A stretch of 64,000 bases of DNA from Methanoculleus chikugoensis (GCF_019669965.1 NZ_AP019781.1:1737092-1801091), one strand, 5' to 3'; positions 47,145 to 55,083 are shown, counted from the stretch's first letter. Numbers and translations are program-made. Notes: a model not told the origin generated them from the sequence alone.

Positions 47145-47740
47145 CAGCAAAAATATACCTGGAGGGAGGAGGCGATTCAAAGGACCTGCATATCTTGTGT
47201 CGTCAGGGGTTCAGGCAATTAATGGAATCAGCGGGTTTCTCGGGGAAGATGCCAAGACTCGTTTCTTGTGGTGGCCGCGATGCAGTGTATGAAGACTTCA
47301 AAACAGCACACCAGCAAAATAGTACCGATTACATTGCTATGCTGATTGACAGCGAAGACCCTGTGGACGACCTTGAAAGGACTTGGGATCATCTTGGGAA
47401 ACGTGACCATTGGGAACAGCCGGATGGTAGCGATGACCAGCAGGTGTTGTTCATGGCAACCTGCATGGAGACATGGATTCTAAGCGACCGCGTTACCCTT
47501 CGGCAACATTATGGTCACGATCTCCAAGAATCAGCGTTGTCGCCGCTTGAGAACCTTGAACAACGCAATCGACACGAAGTTCAGGAAAATCTGAAACATG
47601 CGACGCGCAACTGTTCGAACGCCTATCAGAAGGGCAAGCGTTCCTTTGAAGTGTTGGGCAAACTCGACCCCGCAACTCTTGAGACTCACCTGGAGGCTTT
47701 CAGGCGCATGAAACGTATCTTGAATGAAAAAATGCAGTAA
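47141..47740 (+). CDS. DUF4276/TOPRIM-like protein
   Basis: The 199-aa protein begins KIYLEGGGDSKDLHILCRQGF, a Glu-Gly-rich turn typical of DUF4276 and TOPRIM folds, and has MLIDSEDPVDDLE near 67, matching the TOPRIM D-x-D/E site. These acidic residues could bind Mg2+ for nucleic-acid cleavage (inference). It overlaps the AAA ATPase gene by 4 bases and most likely acts as its effector. About 68 bases follow before the next small ORF. Confidence 0.7.
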   Translation: MTAKIYLEGGGDSKDLHILCRQGFRQLMESAGFSGKMPRLVSCGGRDAVYEDFKTAHQQNSTDYIAMLIDSEDPVDDLERTWDHLGKRDHWEQPDGSDDQQVLFMATCMETWILSDRVTLRQHYGHDLQESALSPLENLEQRNRHEVQENLKHATRNCSNAYQKGKRSFEVLGKLDPATLETHLEAFRRMKRILNEKMQ

Positions 47741-47808
47741 CCATTGTTGTCGGTGATCCTTGAAACGACTCGCTGGGTAATGCGGCTTCCAGCCGGATGG
47801 GCGTATGC

Positions 47809-47925
47809 ATGACAGCAGAACTCCTGTCATTCAAACCAATGTCATTCGATGAGGTTGAAACGCGGAGTGAGGGCGATGAGGAGAGCATTAACTTTGACAG
47901 AATCCTTGAGGAGGTAGAACCTTGA
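47809..47925 (+). CDS. Small acidic 38-aa ORF before the PD-(D/E)XK-like gene
   Basis: The peptide starts MTAELLSFKPMSFDEVE and ends DRILEEVEP. It has about 11 acidic and only 3 basic residues. GGATGG lies upstream of the ATG. Its TGA overlaps the TTG start of the next gene, and its last codons carry the GAGGAGGT ribosome site for that gene. It could be a coupled regulator, a DNA-mimic-like peptide or only a leader that carries the ribosome site; no family is recognised. Confidence 0.5.
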   Translation: MTAELLSFKPMSFDEVETRSEGDEESINFDRILEEVEP

Positions 47926-48977
47926 TAAATGATAGGAACGCGATCCCTCCGTTGAATGCATCAAGGGCGGGCCAGGGGTCCGATCTGGATGTTCCATTCT
48001 GCTGGTTTAATGAAAATGGCAGTAAGATCGGTAATATTGATCATCTTAACTGTTCAGAACCCGCTCTTCTCTGGGCGTCGCTGACCGTCGGCGCACCATA
48101 TCTCGCTATTGTGATCCGAGATCTCAGAGATGCACCCGCATTTGCTCTCCACAAATGGTTTGCCATCCGTTCTGTCCTAGACTTCCAGAATGGTGAAATA
48201 CATATGAGAGAAGCGTTTAAGCTCCTTGATCCCAGTGAAAAAGGGGCTCTTTCTTACTGGACTGGGATGATCTTTGCGAAACTGGCTGCTGAGCAGGTTC
48301 TTGCTGCCCCCTGGATGGCTCATGCCCGGCTGTTACAAAAGATTGGACTATTGCAGATTAACCCACCCAATACGAAATCTCTGCCGGATCTTATTGGTTG
48401 CACCTCCAGAGCAGAATCCGGAATTGACTGGCACATTGTTGAAGCAAAAGGGCTCCAGAGATATCCCTCACCGAATCGAAGACAAAGTTACAAGAATCAA
48501 GTAGGTGTGATTGAAACCATATCTGGAGAAAAACCGGCAACACGCAACTACTGTATAGCAAACATACGCTCTCCATTTTCTGCTGAACTCCATGATCCTG
48601 AGAACATATCCGAAAAGTCAATAGATGCCGATATAAACCCTCTTGATCTTCAGAAATACTATTACAGGCCATTCCTTGACCTTTTTAGTGATGCTGAGGA
48701 CGGATCCAATGTAATGATATCGAAAAATTTTGTATTTAAAAAGTTGCTATGCGATCCTATCCATAAAGAGCGGTGTTGCGTTGGTATCGCTAGGGAAGTG
48801 TTCGATCAAGTGAAAGAATGGGGAATCAAGGAACAAGCAGGAAGTGGTGAAGAAAATAAGCCACTGAAGAATATTGACGTCTTGGAACTAAGCAAAGACG
48901 AAATATTCGAGTATGGGGATGCGTACATCGGTTCTGACGGAATTTTCGTTCAGCTGTTGCGAGAGAAAGCGTGGTAG
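47922..48977 (+). CDS. Unassigned protein with PD-(D/E)XK-like core, between hsdS and hsdR
   Basis: The 351-aa protein is not recognised as a named family. Residues near 155-178 read PDLIGCTSRAESGIDWHIVE followed by AKG, that is PD ... hhhE-x-K, then a Gln-containing YKNQV, the pattern of PD-(D/E)XK nucleases. The N-terminal half has several hydrophobic helices (ALLWASLTVGAPYLAIVI) but probably no membrane span. The TTG start at 47922 is supported by GAGGAGGT seven bases upstream and overlaps the 38-aa ORF by 4 bases. It overlaps hsdR by 7 bases. Composition is A/T-richer than hsdR. Confidence 0.55.
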   Translation: MINDRNAIPPLNASRAGQGSDLDVPFCWFNENGSKIGNIDHLNCSEPALLWASLTVGAPYLAIVIRDLRDAPAFALHKWFAIRSVLDFQNGEIHMREAFKLLDPSEKGALSYWTGMIFAKLAAEQVLAAPWMAHARLLQKIGLLQINPPNTKSLPDLIGCTSRAESGIDWHIVEAKGLQRYPSPNRRQSYKNQVGVIETISGEKPATRNYCIANIRSPFSAELHDPENISEKSIDADINPLDLQKYYYRPFLDLFSDAEDGSNVMISKNFVFKKLLCDPIHKERCCVGIAREVFDQVKEWGIKEQAGSGEENKPLKNIDVLELSKDEIFEYGDAYIGSDGIFVQLLREKAW

Positions 48978-51900
48978 ATATGGCACCCTCAACCGACACC
49001 ACCGAAAAAGGTCTGGAGCGCCTGATCTGCACCGCCCTGACCGGTGCACCCTGTGATGCACAGCAGGCCGGCGGCACGGTGGCCTACCCCCCGGCCCCCT
49101 ACGGCGGTGCCGGGTACATCTGCGGCCGTTCCGGAGACTACGACCGCGAGTACTGCGTCGATCTTGTGCAGTTCTGCCTCTTCCTGCGTGCGACACAGCC
49201 CGAGGTTGCCGAAGCGCTCGAACTCAACAGCGACAACCCGACCCGGCGCAAGTTCCTCGCCAGGCTCCAGGGCGAGATCGCCAGGCGCGGCACCATCGAC
49301 GTGCTGCGCAGCGGGCTCAAGCACGGCCCGCACCACATCGACCTTTTTTATGGCGCCCCCTCGCCAGGGAACACGAAAGCCGCCGAACGCTATGCTCTCA
49401 ACCGGTTCAGCGTCACGCGCCAGCTCCGCTACAGCCGTGACGAAACACGGCATGCCCTCGACCTCTGCCTCTTCATCAACGGCCTGCCGGTCGCCACATT
49501 CGAGTTGAAGAACAACCTGACCAAACAGACCGCCGAGGACGCAGTCCAGCAGTATAAACGCGACCGCGACCCGCGGGAGAAACTCTTCGAGTTCGGCCGT
49601 TGCGTCGCGCACTTCGCCGTGGACGAGCATGAGGTGCGATTCTGCACTCACCTCAAGGGAAAGGCGTCGTGGTTCCTCCCCTTCAACCAGGGCTACAACG
49701 ACGGTGCCGGCAACCCGCCGAATCCCAACGGGCTCGAAACCGACTTCCTCTGGAGACACGTCCTCGCCCGCGAGAGCCTGACCGATATCCTGGAGAACTA
49801 CGCACAGCTCGTCGAGAAGAAAGACCGGAAAACCGGCAGAAAGAAGCGGGAGCAAATTTTCCCGCGCTACCACCAGCTCGACGTGGTCAGGAAACTCCTC
49901 GCCCACGCCGGGCAGGTTGGTGCCGGTCGACGCTACCTGATCCAGCATTCGGCGGGCAGCGGCAAATCAAACTCCATCGCCTGGCTCGCCCACCAGCTCA
50001 TCAGCCTGAAAAAGAATGAGAGGGAAGTGTTCGACTCCATCATCGTCGTCACCGACCGGCGTATCCTTGACCAGCAGATCCGGGACACCATCAGACAATT
50101 CGCCCAGGTCTCCTCGACAGTGGGTCACGCCGAGCACTCCGGCGATCTCCGCCGGTTCATCGAGGCCAACAAGAAGATCATTATCACCACCGTCCAGAAG
50201 TTCCCCTTCATCCTCGATGAGATTGGAGGCGAGCACCGGGGCCGCCGCTTTGCCATCATCATCGATGAGGCACACTCAAGTCAGGGTGGAAAGACATCGA
50301 CAGCCGTCAGCATGGCGCTCTCCAGGGCCGGAGCCGCTGAAGAGGATGAGACCCCCGAGGATGCCGTCAACCGTATCATGGAGTCACGCAAGCTCCTGCC
50401 CAATGCGAGCTACTTCGCCTTCACCGCCACGCCCAAGAACAAGACTCTGGAACTCTTCGGCGAGCCGTTCGAGGAAGAGGGACAGATCATGCACCGGTCT
50501 TTCCACAGTTACACCATGAAGCAGGCAATACAGGAGGGTTTCATCCTCGATGTCCTGAAGAGTTACACGCCTGTGAACAGTTACTACCGGCTGGTCAAGA
50601 TGGTCGAAGGAGACCCGGAGTTCGACACCAAGCGGGCGAAGAAGAAACTCCGCCGCTACGTCGAGAGTCACGACCATGCCATCCGGCTCAAGGCCGAGAT
50701 CGTGGTGGACCACTTCCATGAGCAGGTGATCGCGCTCGGAAAGATCGGCGGGGAGGCACGGGCGATGGTGGTGACGAGCAGCATCGAACGCGCCATCCAG
50801 TATTATCATGCCGTCCAGGAGTACCTGATCGAGCGCAGGAGTCCATACCAGGCTATCGTCGCCTTTTCAGGTGAGCATGAGTATGGCGGCACGAAAGTGA
50901 CCGAGGCCTCACTCAACGGATTCCCATCGAACAAGATCGCCGACAAGATCCAGGAGCACCCATATCGGTTCCTAATCTGCGCCGATAAGTTCCAGACCGG
51001 CTATGACGAGCCGCTACTCCACACCATGTACGTGGACAAGATGCTCTCGGGCATCAAGGCCGTGCAGACACTCTCCCGCCTGAACCGGGCGAACCCACTG
51101 AAGCACGACACCTTCGTGCTTGACTTCATGAACGACTCCGACACCATTCGCGAGGCGTTCGCCGACTACTATCGCACGACGATCCTCTCCGAGGAGACCG
51201 ACCCGAATAAACTGCATGATCTGAAGGGAGAACTCGACGGCTACCAGGTGTACACGCCGGATCAGATCGAGACACTGGTTGAATTATACCTGAGCGATGC
51301 CGGCAGGGACCGGCTCGACCCGATCCTCAACACCTGCATTCACACCTACAAAGAAAACCTCGATGAAGATGGTCAGGTGGACTTCAAGAGCAAGGCGAAA
51401 GCATTCATCCGTACCTATGGCTTTCTCGCCTCGATCCTCCCCTATACCAACGCCGAGTGGGAGAAACTCTCGATCTTTCTGAATCTCCTGGTGCCCGGGC
51501 TCCCCGCACCCCGGGAAGAAGACCTTTCGAAGGGCATCCTTGAGATGATAGATATGGACAGTTATCGGGTCGAGAAGAAAGCCGCAATATCGATCCAGCT
51601 CCCTGATGCAGACGCCCGGATTGATCCAATCCCCGCCTTTGGCGGAGGGCGCCAGCCCGAACCTGAACTTGACAGGCTCTCAAACATTATCAAGACATTC
51701 AACGATCATTTCGGCAACATTTCATGGAGCGACGCCGATCGGGTCAATCGCCTGATCACCGAGGAGATCCCGGCAAGGGTTGCTGCTGACAGCGCATACC
51801 AGAACGCCCGGAACAACTCCGATAAACAGAATGCGCGTATTGAGCATGACAAAGCGCTGCTTCGTGTGATGACCGCTCTGCTCAAGGACGACACGGAGCT

Positions 51901-51988
51901 CTTCAAACAGTTTAGCGACAACGAAGGGTTCCGGCGATGGCTATCCGATGCCATATTCGCACTGACGTACACCGAAGCGAAGGCCTAA
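48971..51988 (+). CDS. hsdR: Type I restriction endonuclease subunit HsdR
   Basis: The 1005-aa protein has the N-terminal nuclease domain (DLCLFINGLPVATFELKNN near 164-181, Asp and E-x-K), Walker A HSAGSGKSNS near 325, DEAH-type box IIDEAHSSQGG near 428, later SF2 helicase motifs (YFAFTATPKN, ICADKFQTGYDEP) and a C-terminal helical domain. Length is normal for the family. It translocates and cuts unmodified DNA with HsdM/HsdS. The start is GTG at 48971, overlapping the upstream stop; ATG at 48980 is an alternative. It ends the operon, with no sign of truncation. Confidence 0.95.
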   Translation: MVDMAPSTDTTEKGLERLICTALTGAPCDAQQAGGTVAYPPAPYGGAGYICGRSGDYDREYCVDLVQFCLFLRATQPEVAEALELNSDNPTRRKFLARLQGEIARRGTIDVLRSGLKHGPHHIDLFYGAPSPGNTKAAERYALNRFSVTRQLRYSRDETRHALDLCLFINGLPVATFELKNNLTKQTAEDAVQQYKRDRDPREKLFEFGRCVAHFAVDEHEVRFCTHLKGKASWFLPFNQGYNDGAGNPPNPNGLETDFLWRHVLARESLTDILENYAQLVEKKDRKTGRKKREQIFPRYHQLDVVRKLLAHAGQVGAGRRYLIQHSAGSGKSNSIAWLAHQLISLKKNEREVFDSIIVVTDRRILDQQIRDTIRQFAQVSSTVGHAEHSGDLRRFIEANKKIIITTVQKFPFILDEIGGEHRGRRFAIIIDEAHSSQGGKTSTAVSMALSRAGAAEEDETPEDAVNRIMESRKLLPNASYFAFTATPKNKTLELFGEPFEEEGQIMHRSFHSYTMKQAIQEGFILDVLKSYTPVNSYYRLVKMVEGDPEFDTKRAKKKLRRYVESHDHAIRLKAEIVVDHFHEQVIALGKIGGEARAMVVTSSIERAIQYYHAVQEYLIERRSPYQAIVAFSGEHEYGGTKVTEASLNGFPSNKIADKIQEHPYRFLICADKFQTGYDEPLLHTMYVDKMLSGIKAVQTLSRLNRANPLKHDTFVLDFMNDSDTIREAFADYYRTTILSEETDPNKLHDLKGELDGYQVYTPDQIETLVELYLSDAGRDRLDPILNTCIHTYKENLDEDGQVDFKSKAKAFIRTYGFLASILPYTNAEWEKLSIFLNLLVPGLPAPREEDLSKGILEMIDMDSYRVEKKAAISIQLPDADARIDPIPAFGGGRQPEPELDRLSNIIKTFNDHFGNISWSDADRVNRLITEEIPARVAADSAYQNARNNSDKQNARIEHDKALLRVMTALLKDDTELFKQFSDNEGFRRWLSDAIFALTYTEAKA

Positions 51989-52234
51989 TTGGCCTGAGTG
52001 CAACTGGTGGGAGTTCTGACAGGGAAGTTCTCCATCGTCCACGAGCAGATGGTTGTGATCAGCACTCTGTATGAATCTGTCATTCACTAGAGCATAACAA
52101 GCCCTGAAATTCCTCTTTTGATGAGTTGTGCCGGGAAGAGGGACAATTGAGGCACCTTTGTGGATTACTGTAGCGGAGCAAACATGCAAAGATCATATTG
52201 CTCTGTAGGCGCCATCTTCTAATTGACGATTCTC

Positions 52235-53266
52235 ATGCCGCCGATACTCAAGAACAGCGACCTAACCATTCCTCTTTACCAGGTGCGCTACGATGACGAG
52301 GATGAATTACAGGCAACATTGGCGCAGCATCCGGAACTCCTTCGTGAAGACACTGATGTTCCGCTCCGAACGGTGCGCCGGGAAGTGTCGATGGAAGGGC
52401 AATATCTTGACATTCTCATGGTCGACGCTACGGGCATGCCCATCGCCGTCGAGGTGAAACTTGCCAAGAATGCTGACATACGCCGTAAAATTGTAGGCCA
52501 GATATTGGAATACGCATCTCTGCTGTCCAACCTGACTGTTGACGAGCTTGATTCGATTGCCCGGGGAGCACTGAACGAAACATTGCACGCGTTCGCTGTA
52601 GAAGGCGAGACAACATTCGAAGATCTCCGAAAAGCATGCGGCACTCACCTCCGGGCGGGACAGGTGCGCATTATTATTGCCGTGGACGAAGCTCCAGAGG
52701 GTCTGATTCAAATATTCGAGTTTCTGAGCCGAAGGAGCGATCTCGATATCAGGCTAGTGCAGCTGCATAAGTACCTCCTCAAAACGGGAGAGATTCTTGT
52801 CGTCCCGAACCTCCTCGTCAAGCCCGAAAACATCAGGTCGCGCAAACTCATCGATCCCCGGTTCATGCAGGTGATCCTCGCATACCAGGATATTGCGCCC
52901 GAGGGCTTCCCCATCTGGGAGGACGACGAACCCGACTGGAGACTGGTCTGCCCCTCTGCATGGAAGGAACTGTGGGTTCACTATGAGTTCTGCGACTGGG
53001 GGAAAACTATCGGCGTTGAGATCCATCTCGAAGATGAACCGGTGAAGCCCCTGCAAGAACTCTTACTGTCGTTTAAAGAGGACTGGACGAAGAAATACCC
53101 TGAGCGGGAAATTGTTTGGGATCCTGACTGGCAGGACTGCGGTCGTGTAGGTGTCCTCTTCCCAAAAAAAACAGATCCTGCAGTAATTGCAAAAACAATG
53201 CGTGAGATCATCGAGGAGACGAGTGCTGAAATCCAGAAGCAGATCGACTTACTGCCATTAGAATAA
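52235..53266 (+). CDS. NucS/DUF91-like PD-(D/E)XK nuclease-domain protein
   Basis: The 343-aa protein has an N-terminal nuclease core: LLREDTDV, then QYLDILMVDATGMPIAVEVK (about 56-75) followed by IVGQILEYASLL, giving D ... E-x-K ... Q-x3-Y, as in NucS/DUF91 and related endonucleases. The C-terminal half (about 190-343) is an unknown alpha/beta domain rich in Trp. It lies about 245 bases after hsdR, so it may have its own promoter. The ATG at 52235 is preferred over the TTG at 52223. Function is likely DNA binding or cleavage in defence (inference). Confidence 0.65.
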   Translation: MPPILKNSDLTIPLYQVRYDDEDELQATLAQHPELLREDTDVPLRTVRREVSMEGQYLDILMVDATGMPIAVEVKLAKNADIRRKIVGQILEYASLLSNLTVDELDSIARGALNETLHAFAVEGETTFEDLRKACGTHLRAGQVRIIIAVDEAPEGLIQIFEFLSRRSDLDIRLVQLHKYLLKTGEILVVPNLLVKPENIRSRKLIDPRFMQVILAYQDIAPEGFPIWEDDEPDWRLVCPSAWKELWVHYEFCDWGKTIGVEIHLEDEPVKPLQELLLSFKEDWTKKYPEREIVWDPDWQDCGRVGVLFPKKTDPAVIAKTMREIIEETSAEIQKQIDLLPLE

Positions 53267-53381
53267 TCAGTATGCCTCATACGCGTCAAGGGCTCCAGAA
53301 GCAGTCTCCGTTGCACAGGGCACCGGGAAACCGGAGATCGGCAAGCGAATCCCGTCTGTTGTCGGATCCGTTGTTGCATAT

Positions 53382-53453
53382 CTCCATACAACAACACCGG
53401 GCTCATGTCTGCGAGCGCGGGGTCCTCCATTCCCCCACACTCGATACGATCAG
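53382..53453 (+). repeat. Direct repeat copy 1: decayed 5' end of the 55034 gene
   Basis: About 72 bases matching 55011-55083 closely: shared pieces include CAACAAC, TCATGTC, GCAAGCG/GCGAGCG and CCCACACTCGAYACGATCAG. A one-base deletion after the ATG-like start at 53405 shifts the frame, so this copy is not a working gene start. It sits immediately upstream of the ADP-ribosyltransferase-like gene. Confidence 0.65.
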
Positions 53454-53475
53454 AACATATGATAAGAGGGAGATA

Positions 53476-53832
53476 ATGGTCGAAGCTGCGCCTAATTTCC
53501 GTATTGTATATCGTGGAATGACAGAAAAAACCGCAGAGCGTCTACTAAGCAACAACGTGTTCACCAATAAAGGATTCACCGACACGACTCTCAATCCCTG
53601 GAATGCCTGCGAGCCACTGGACTCGGAGCGCCGCGATTCGTTTCATAACTTGATGGCAATCAGCATTCCAGAAGGAGCACATGGATTGTATGTTCCGGAG
53701 CAGGAGATGATCGTACTGCACCGAGATCTCACCCTGAAGTGCATCGGTGTATCGATGTTCAACTCAGTGATGATCGCTCCGGATGGTCCCCGGAGCATCC
53801 GGATATTTGCGATGGAGATGATGGAACAATGA
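53476..53832 (+). CDS. Compact ADP-ribosyltransferase-like protein (candidate toxin)
   Basis: The 118-aa protein has the three landmarks of R-S-E class ADP-ribosyltransferases in order: Arg13 in VYRGMT, an S-T-S-like GFTDTTLNP at 33-41, and ExE as PEQEMIVL (Glu75, Glu77). Spacing is shorter than in most members, so assignment is tentative. GAGGGAGATA gives a strong ribosome site for the ATG at 53476. Its stop overlaps a 40-codon ORF by 4 bases, an arrangement typical of effector and antidote pairs. Known relatives transfer ADP-ribose from NAD+ to proteins or nucleic acid. Confidence 0.55.
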   Translation: MVEAAPNFRIVYRGMTEKTAERLLSNNVFTNKGFTDTTLNPWNACEPLDSERRDSFHNLMAISIPEGAHGLYVPEQEMIVLHRDLTLKCIGVSMFNSVMIAPDGPRSIRIFAMEMMEQ

Positions 53833-53951
53833 TCATCAAAGAAAGATTCATCGAAGACGACCCGGCCACTTTAACGTGGAGCAGTGAGCTCATAACTGCT
53901 GAAGAGAGAAAACGGGCAGAAGAAATATTCATCTGGATCAGTCAAAACTAA
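53829..53951 (+). CDS. Small 40-aa protein coupled to the ADP-ribosyltransferase-like gene
   Basis: The 40-aa ORF begins MIIKERFIEDDPATLTWSSE and ends IFIWISQN. It is acidic overall with a C-terminal helix (TAEERKRAEEIFIWI). The ATG overlaps the upstream stop by 4 bases (ATGA). I recognise no family. As a coupled small partner it might neutralise the upstream protein (inference). Confidence 0.5.
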   Translation: MIIKERFIEDDPATLTWSSELITAEERKRAEEIFIWISQN

Positions 53952-54099
53952 TTAAATACCGCAGGATGATTGGAAACCGGTGTCACCTGCGGCCAATCCA
54001 GAAGCAGATTGACGCGACATTCATATCGACGTCATTTCATTTTCACTTTCACCACCTCCACCGCACGTTCATATAACCCCGTTTCCTGATCGCTTACCT

Positions 54100-54318
54100 A
54101 TGAGGCAGAGAGACGCCCTTCGCTACGACCAGACGCTCTTTCGCGATCGTAAGGTCTTCGAGTTCGCCTACATGCCCGACGAGCCCCATCATCGCGACGC
54201 CCGGATCCGCGAACTCGCCCTCCTCACTCAGCCGGCCCTCCGGAGCGTCATCCCGAAGAGCGCGTTCCTCCACGCCCCACCCGGCACCGGCAAGACCGCC
54301 CCCGTCCGCCGGATCCTG
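54100..54318 (+). pseudogene. Truncated orc1/cdc6 5' fragment
   Basis: The first 73 codons resemble the N-terminus of archaeal Orc1/Cdc6 replication initiators: LFRDRKVFEFAYMPDEPHHR, RIRELALLTQPALR and the Walker A HAPPGTGKTAPVRRI. The similarity stops just after Walker A, and the frame then runs into an A/T-rich promoter-like stretch and the nucleotidyltransferase gene. A complete initiator is about 370-400 aa, so this is a remnant. The 5' end has its own A/T-rich upstream region (TTCATATAACC near 54069). Confidence 0.65.
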
Positions 54319-54363
54319 CCTCAGCAACCGTTTAATACATTAAACAATCATTCAATATATTAT

Positions 54364-54909
54364 ATGCTCTGCGAGTTCAAGAAGTTCGTCGGGTTCCGGA
54401 TCCTCGCCTGGTTCCTCACCCACCCCACAGGCGAGATCCACATCAATAAACTTGCCCGGGAGATCGGGGTCAGCCCGGGGAGCGTCAAGTCGTATGCCGA
54501 TGCTTTCGAGCGGGACGGGCTCCTCACCGTCACGCAGATCGGGACGGCGAGGCTCCTTGCTCTCGATAACAACTCCCTCGCCGCCCGCGAGTTGAAGCGG
54601 GCCTACACTGTTCTTCTCCTCGTCCGGGCCGGCATCGAGGAGATCGCGCCGGGAAGCATCGCGGTCGCAGTCTATGGGAGCACCGCGTCGGGAACCTTCG
54701 ACGAGCAGAGCGACATCGATATCCTGGTCATCGGCGACGAGAGCCAGATCGATCACGATCGGGTGCTGGCACTGGAAGCAGCGACCGGCCGTGAGGCGCA
54801 GGTGACGACCGTTCCGTACTACCGGTGGGAGCAGATGAAAGAGGAGAGCGATCCGTTTGTTGCCGGTGTCCTCCAAAATCACATCCATGTTTTCGGGGCG
54901 GCGCTATGA
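54364..54909 (+). CDS. Winged-helix nucleotidyltransferase (MNT-type, GNAT-like antitoxin class)
   Basis: The 181-aa protein has an N-terminal winged helix (about 8-65, HINKLAREIGVSPGSVKSYADAF) and a minimal nucleotidyltransferase domain with VYGSTASGTFDEQSDIDILV (near 101-120; GS and D-x-D). Such MNT proteins are antitoxins that AMPylate HEPN toxins. The frame is open back through the orc1 fragment, but the ATG at 54364 follows A/T-rich TTTAATAC and CAATATATT at leaderless distance. Downstream only a 22-codon HEPN stub remains, so the pair is probably broken. 'GNAT' similarity was not seen; the call rests on the MNT motif. Confidence 0.75.
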   Translation: MLCEFKKFVGFRILAWFLTHPTGEIHINKLAREIGVSPGSVKSYADAFERDGLLTVTQIGTARLLALDNNSLAARELKRAYTVLLLVRAGIEEIAPGSIAVAVYGSTASGTFDEQSDIDILVIGDESQIDHDRVLALEAATGREAQVTTVPYYRWEQMKEESDPFVAGVLQNHIHVFGAAL

Positions 54910-54974
54910 GGTGGCGGGAGTGCGTCGATCAGGTCGGGGCGGAGAGAAGGCAGGACTGTTTTGACACGCTATAG
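54906..54974 (+). pseudogene. 22-codon stub of a HEPN toxin gene
   Basis: The ORF MRWRECVDQVGAERRQDC ends at TAG after 22 codons. MRWREC is the usual start of HEPN proteins encoded behind MNT genes in methanogens. The ATG overlaps the MNT stop by 4 bases, as expected of an intact pair. The catalytic part of HEPN is missing. Confidence 0.5.
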
Positions 54975-55010
54975 AAACTTCCGCCCCATCTGGATCAACT
55001 TGCTATGTAT

Positions 55011-55083
55011 ATTCATGCAACAACCCTGAGATCATGTCAGCAAGCGCCGGATCCGCCCACTCTCCCACACTCGACACGATCAG
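55011..55083 (+). repeat. Direct repeat copy 2: leader and 5' end of the 55034 gene
   Basis: Partner of the repeat at 53382-53453. Here the ATG at 55034 opens an intact frame. The two copies flank about 1.6 kb carrying the ADP-ribosyltransferase-like pair, the orc1 fragment and the MNT gene. Confidence 0.65.

Noticed and set aside
51941-52189. 82-codon minus-strand frame after hsdR
   Set aside because: Overlaps the 3' end of hsdR, no ribosome site and no recognisable product.
53960-54000. Origin recognition box near the orc1 fragment (TTGGAAACCGG)
   Set aside because: Only one weak match and no repeat or A/T-rich unwinding region of the usual form; not enough for an origin call.
54100-54909. 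A single Orc1-nucleotidyltransferase fusion protein
   Set aside because: The frame is open throughout, but an A/T-rich promoter-like stretch and a well-placed ATG at 54364 separate the two parts, and the AAA domain is cut just after Walker A.
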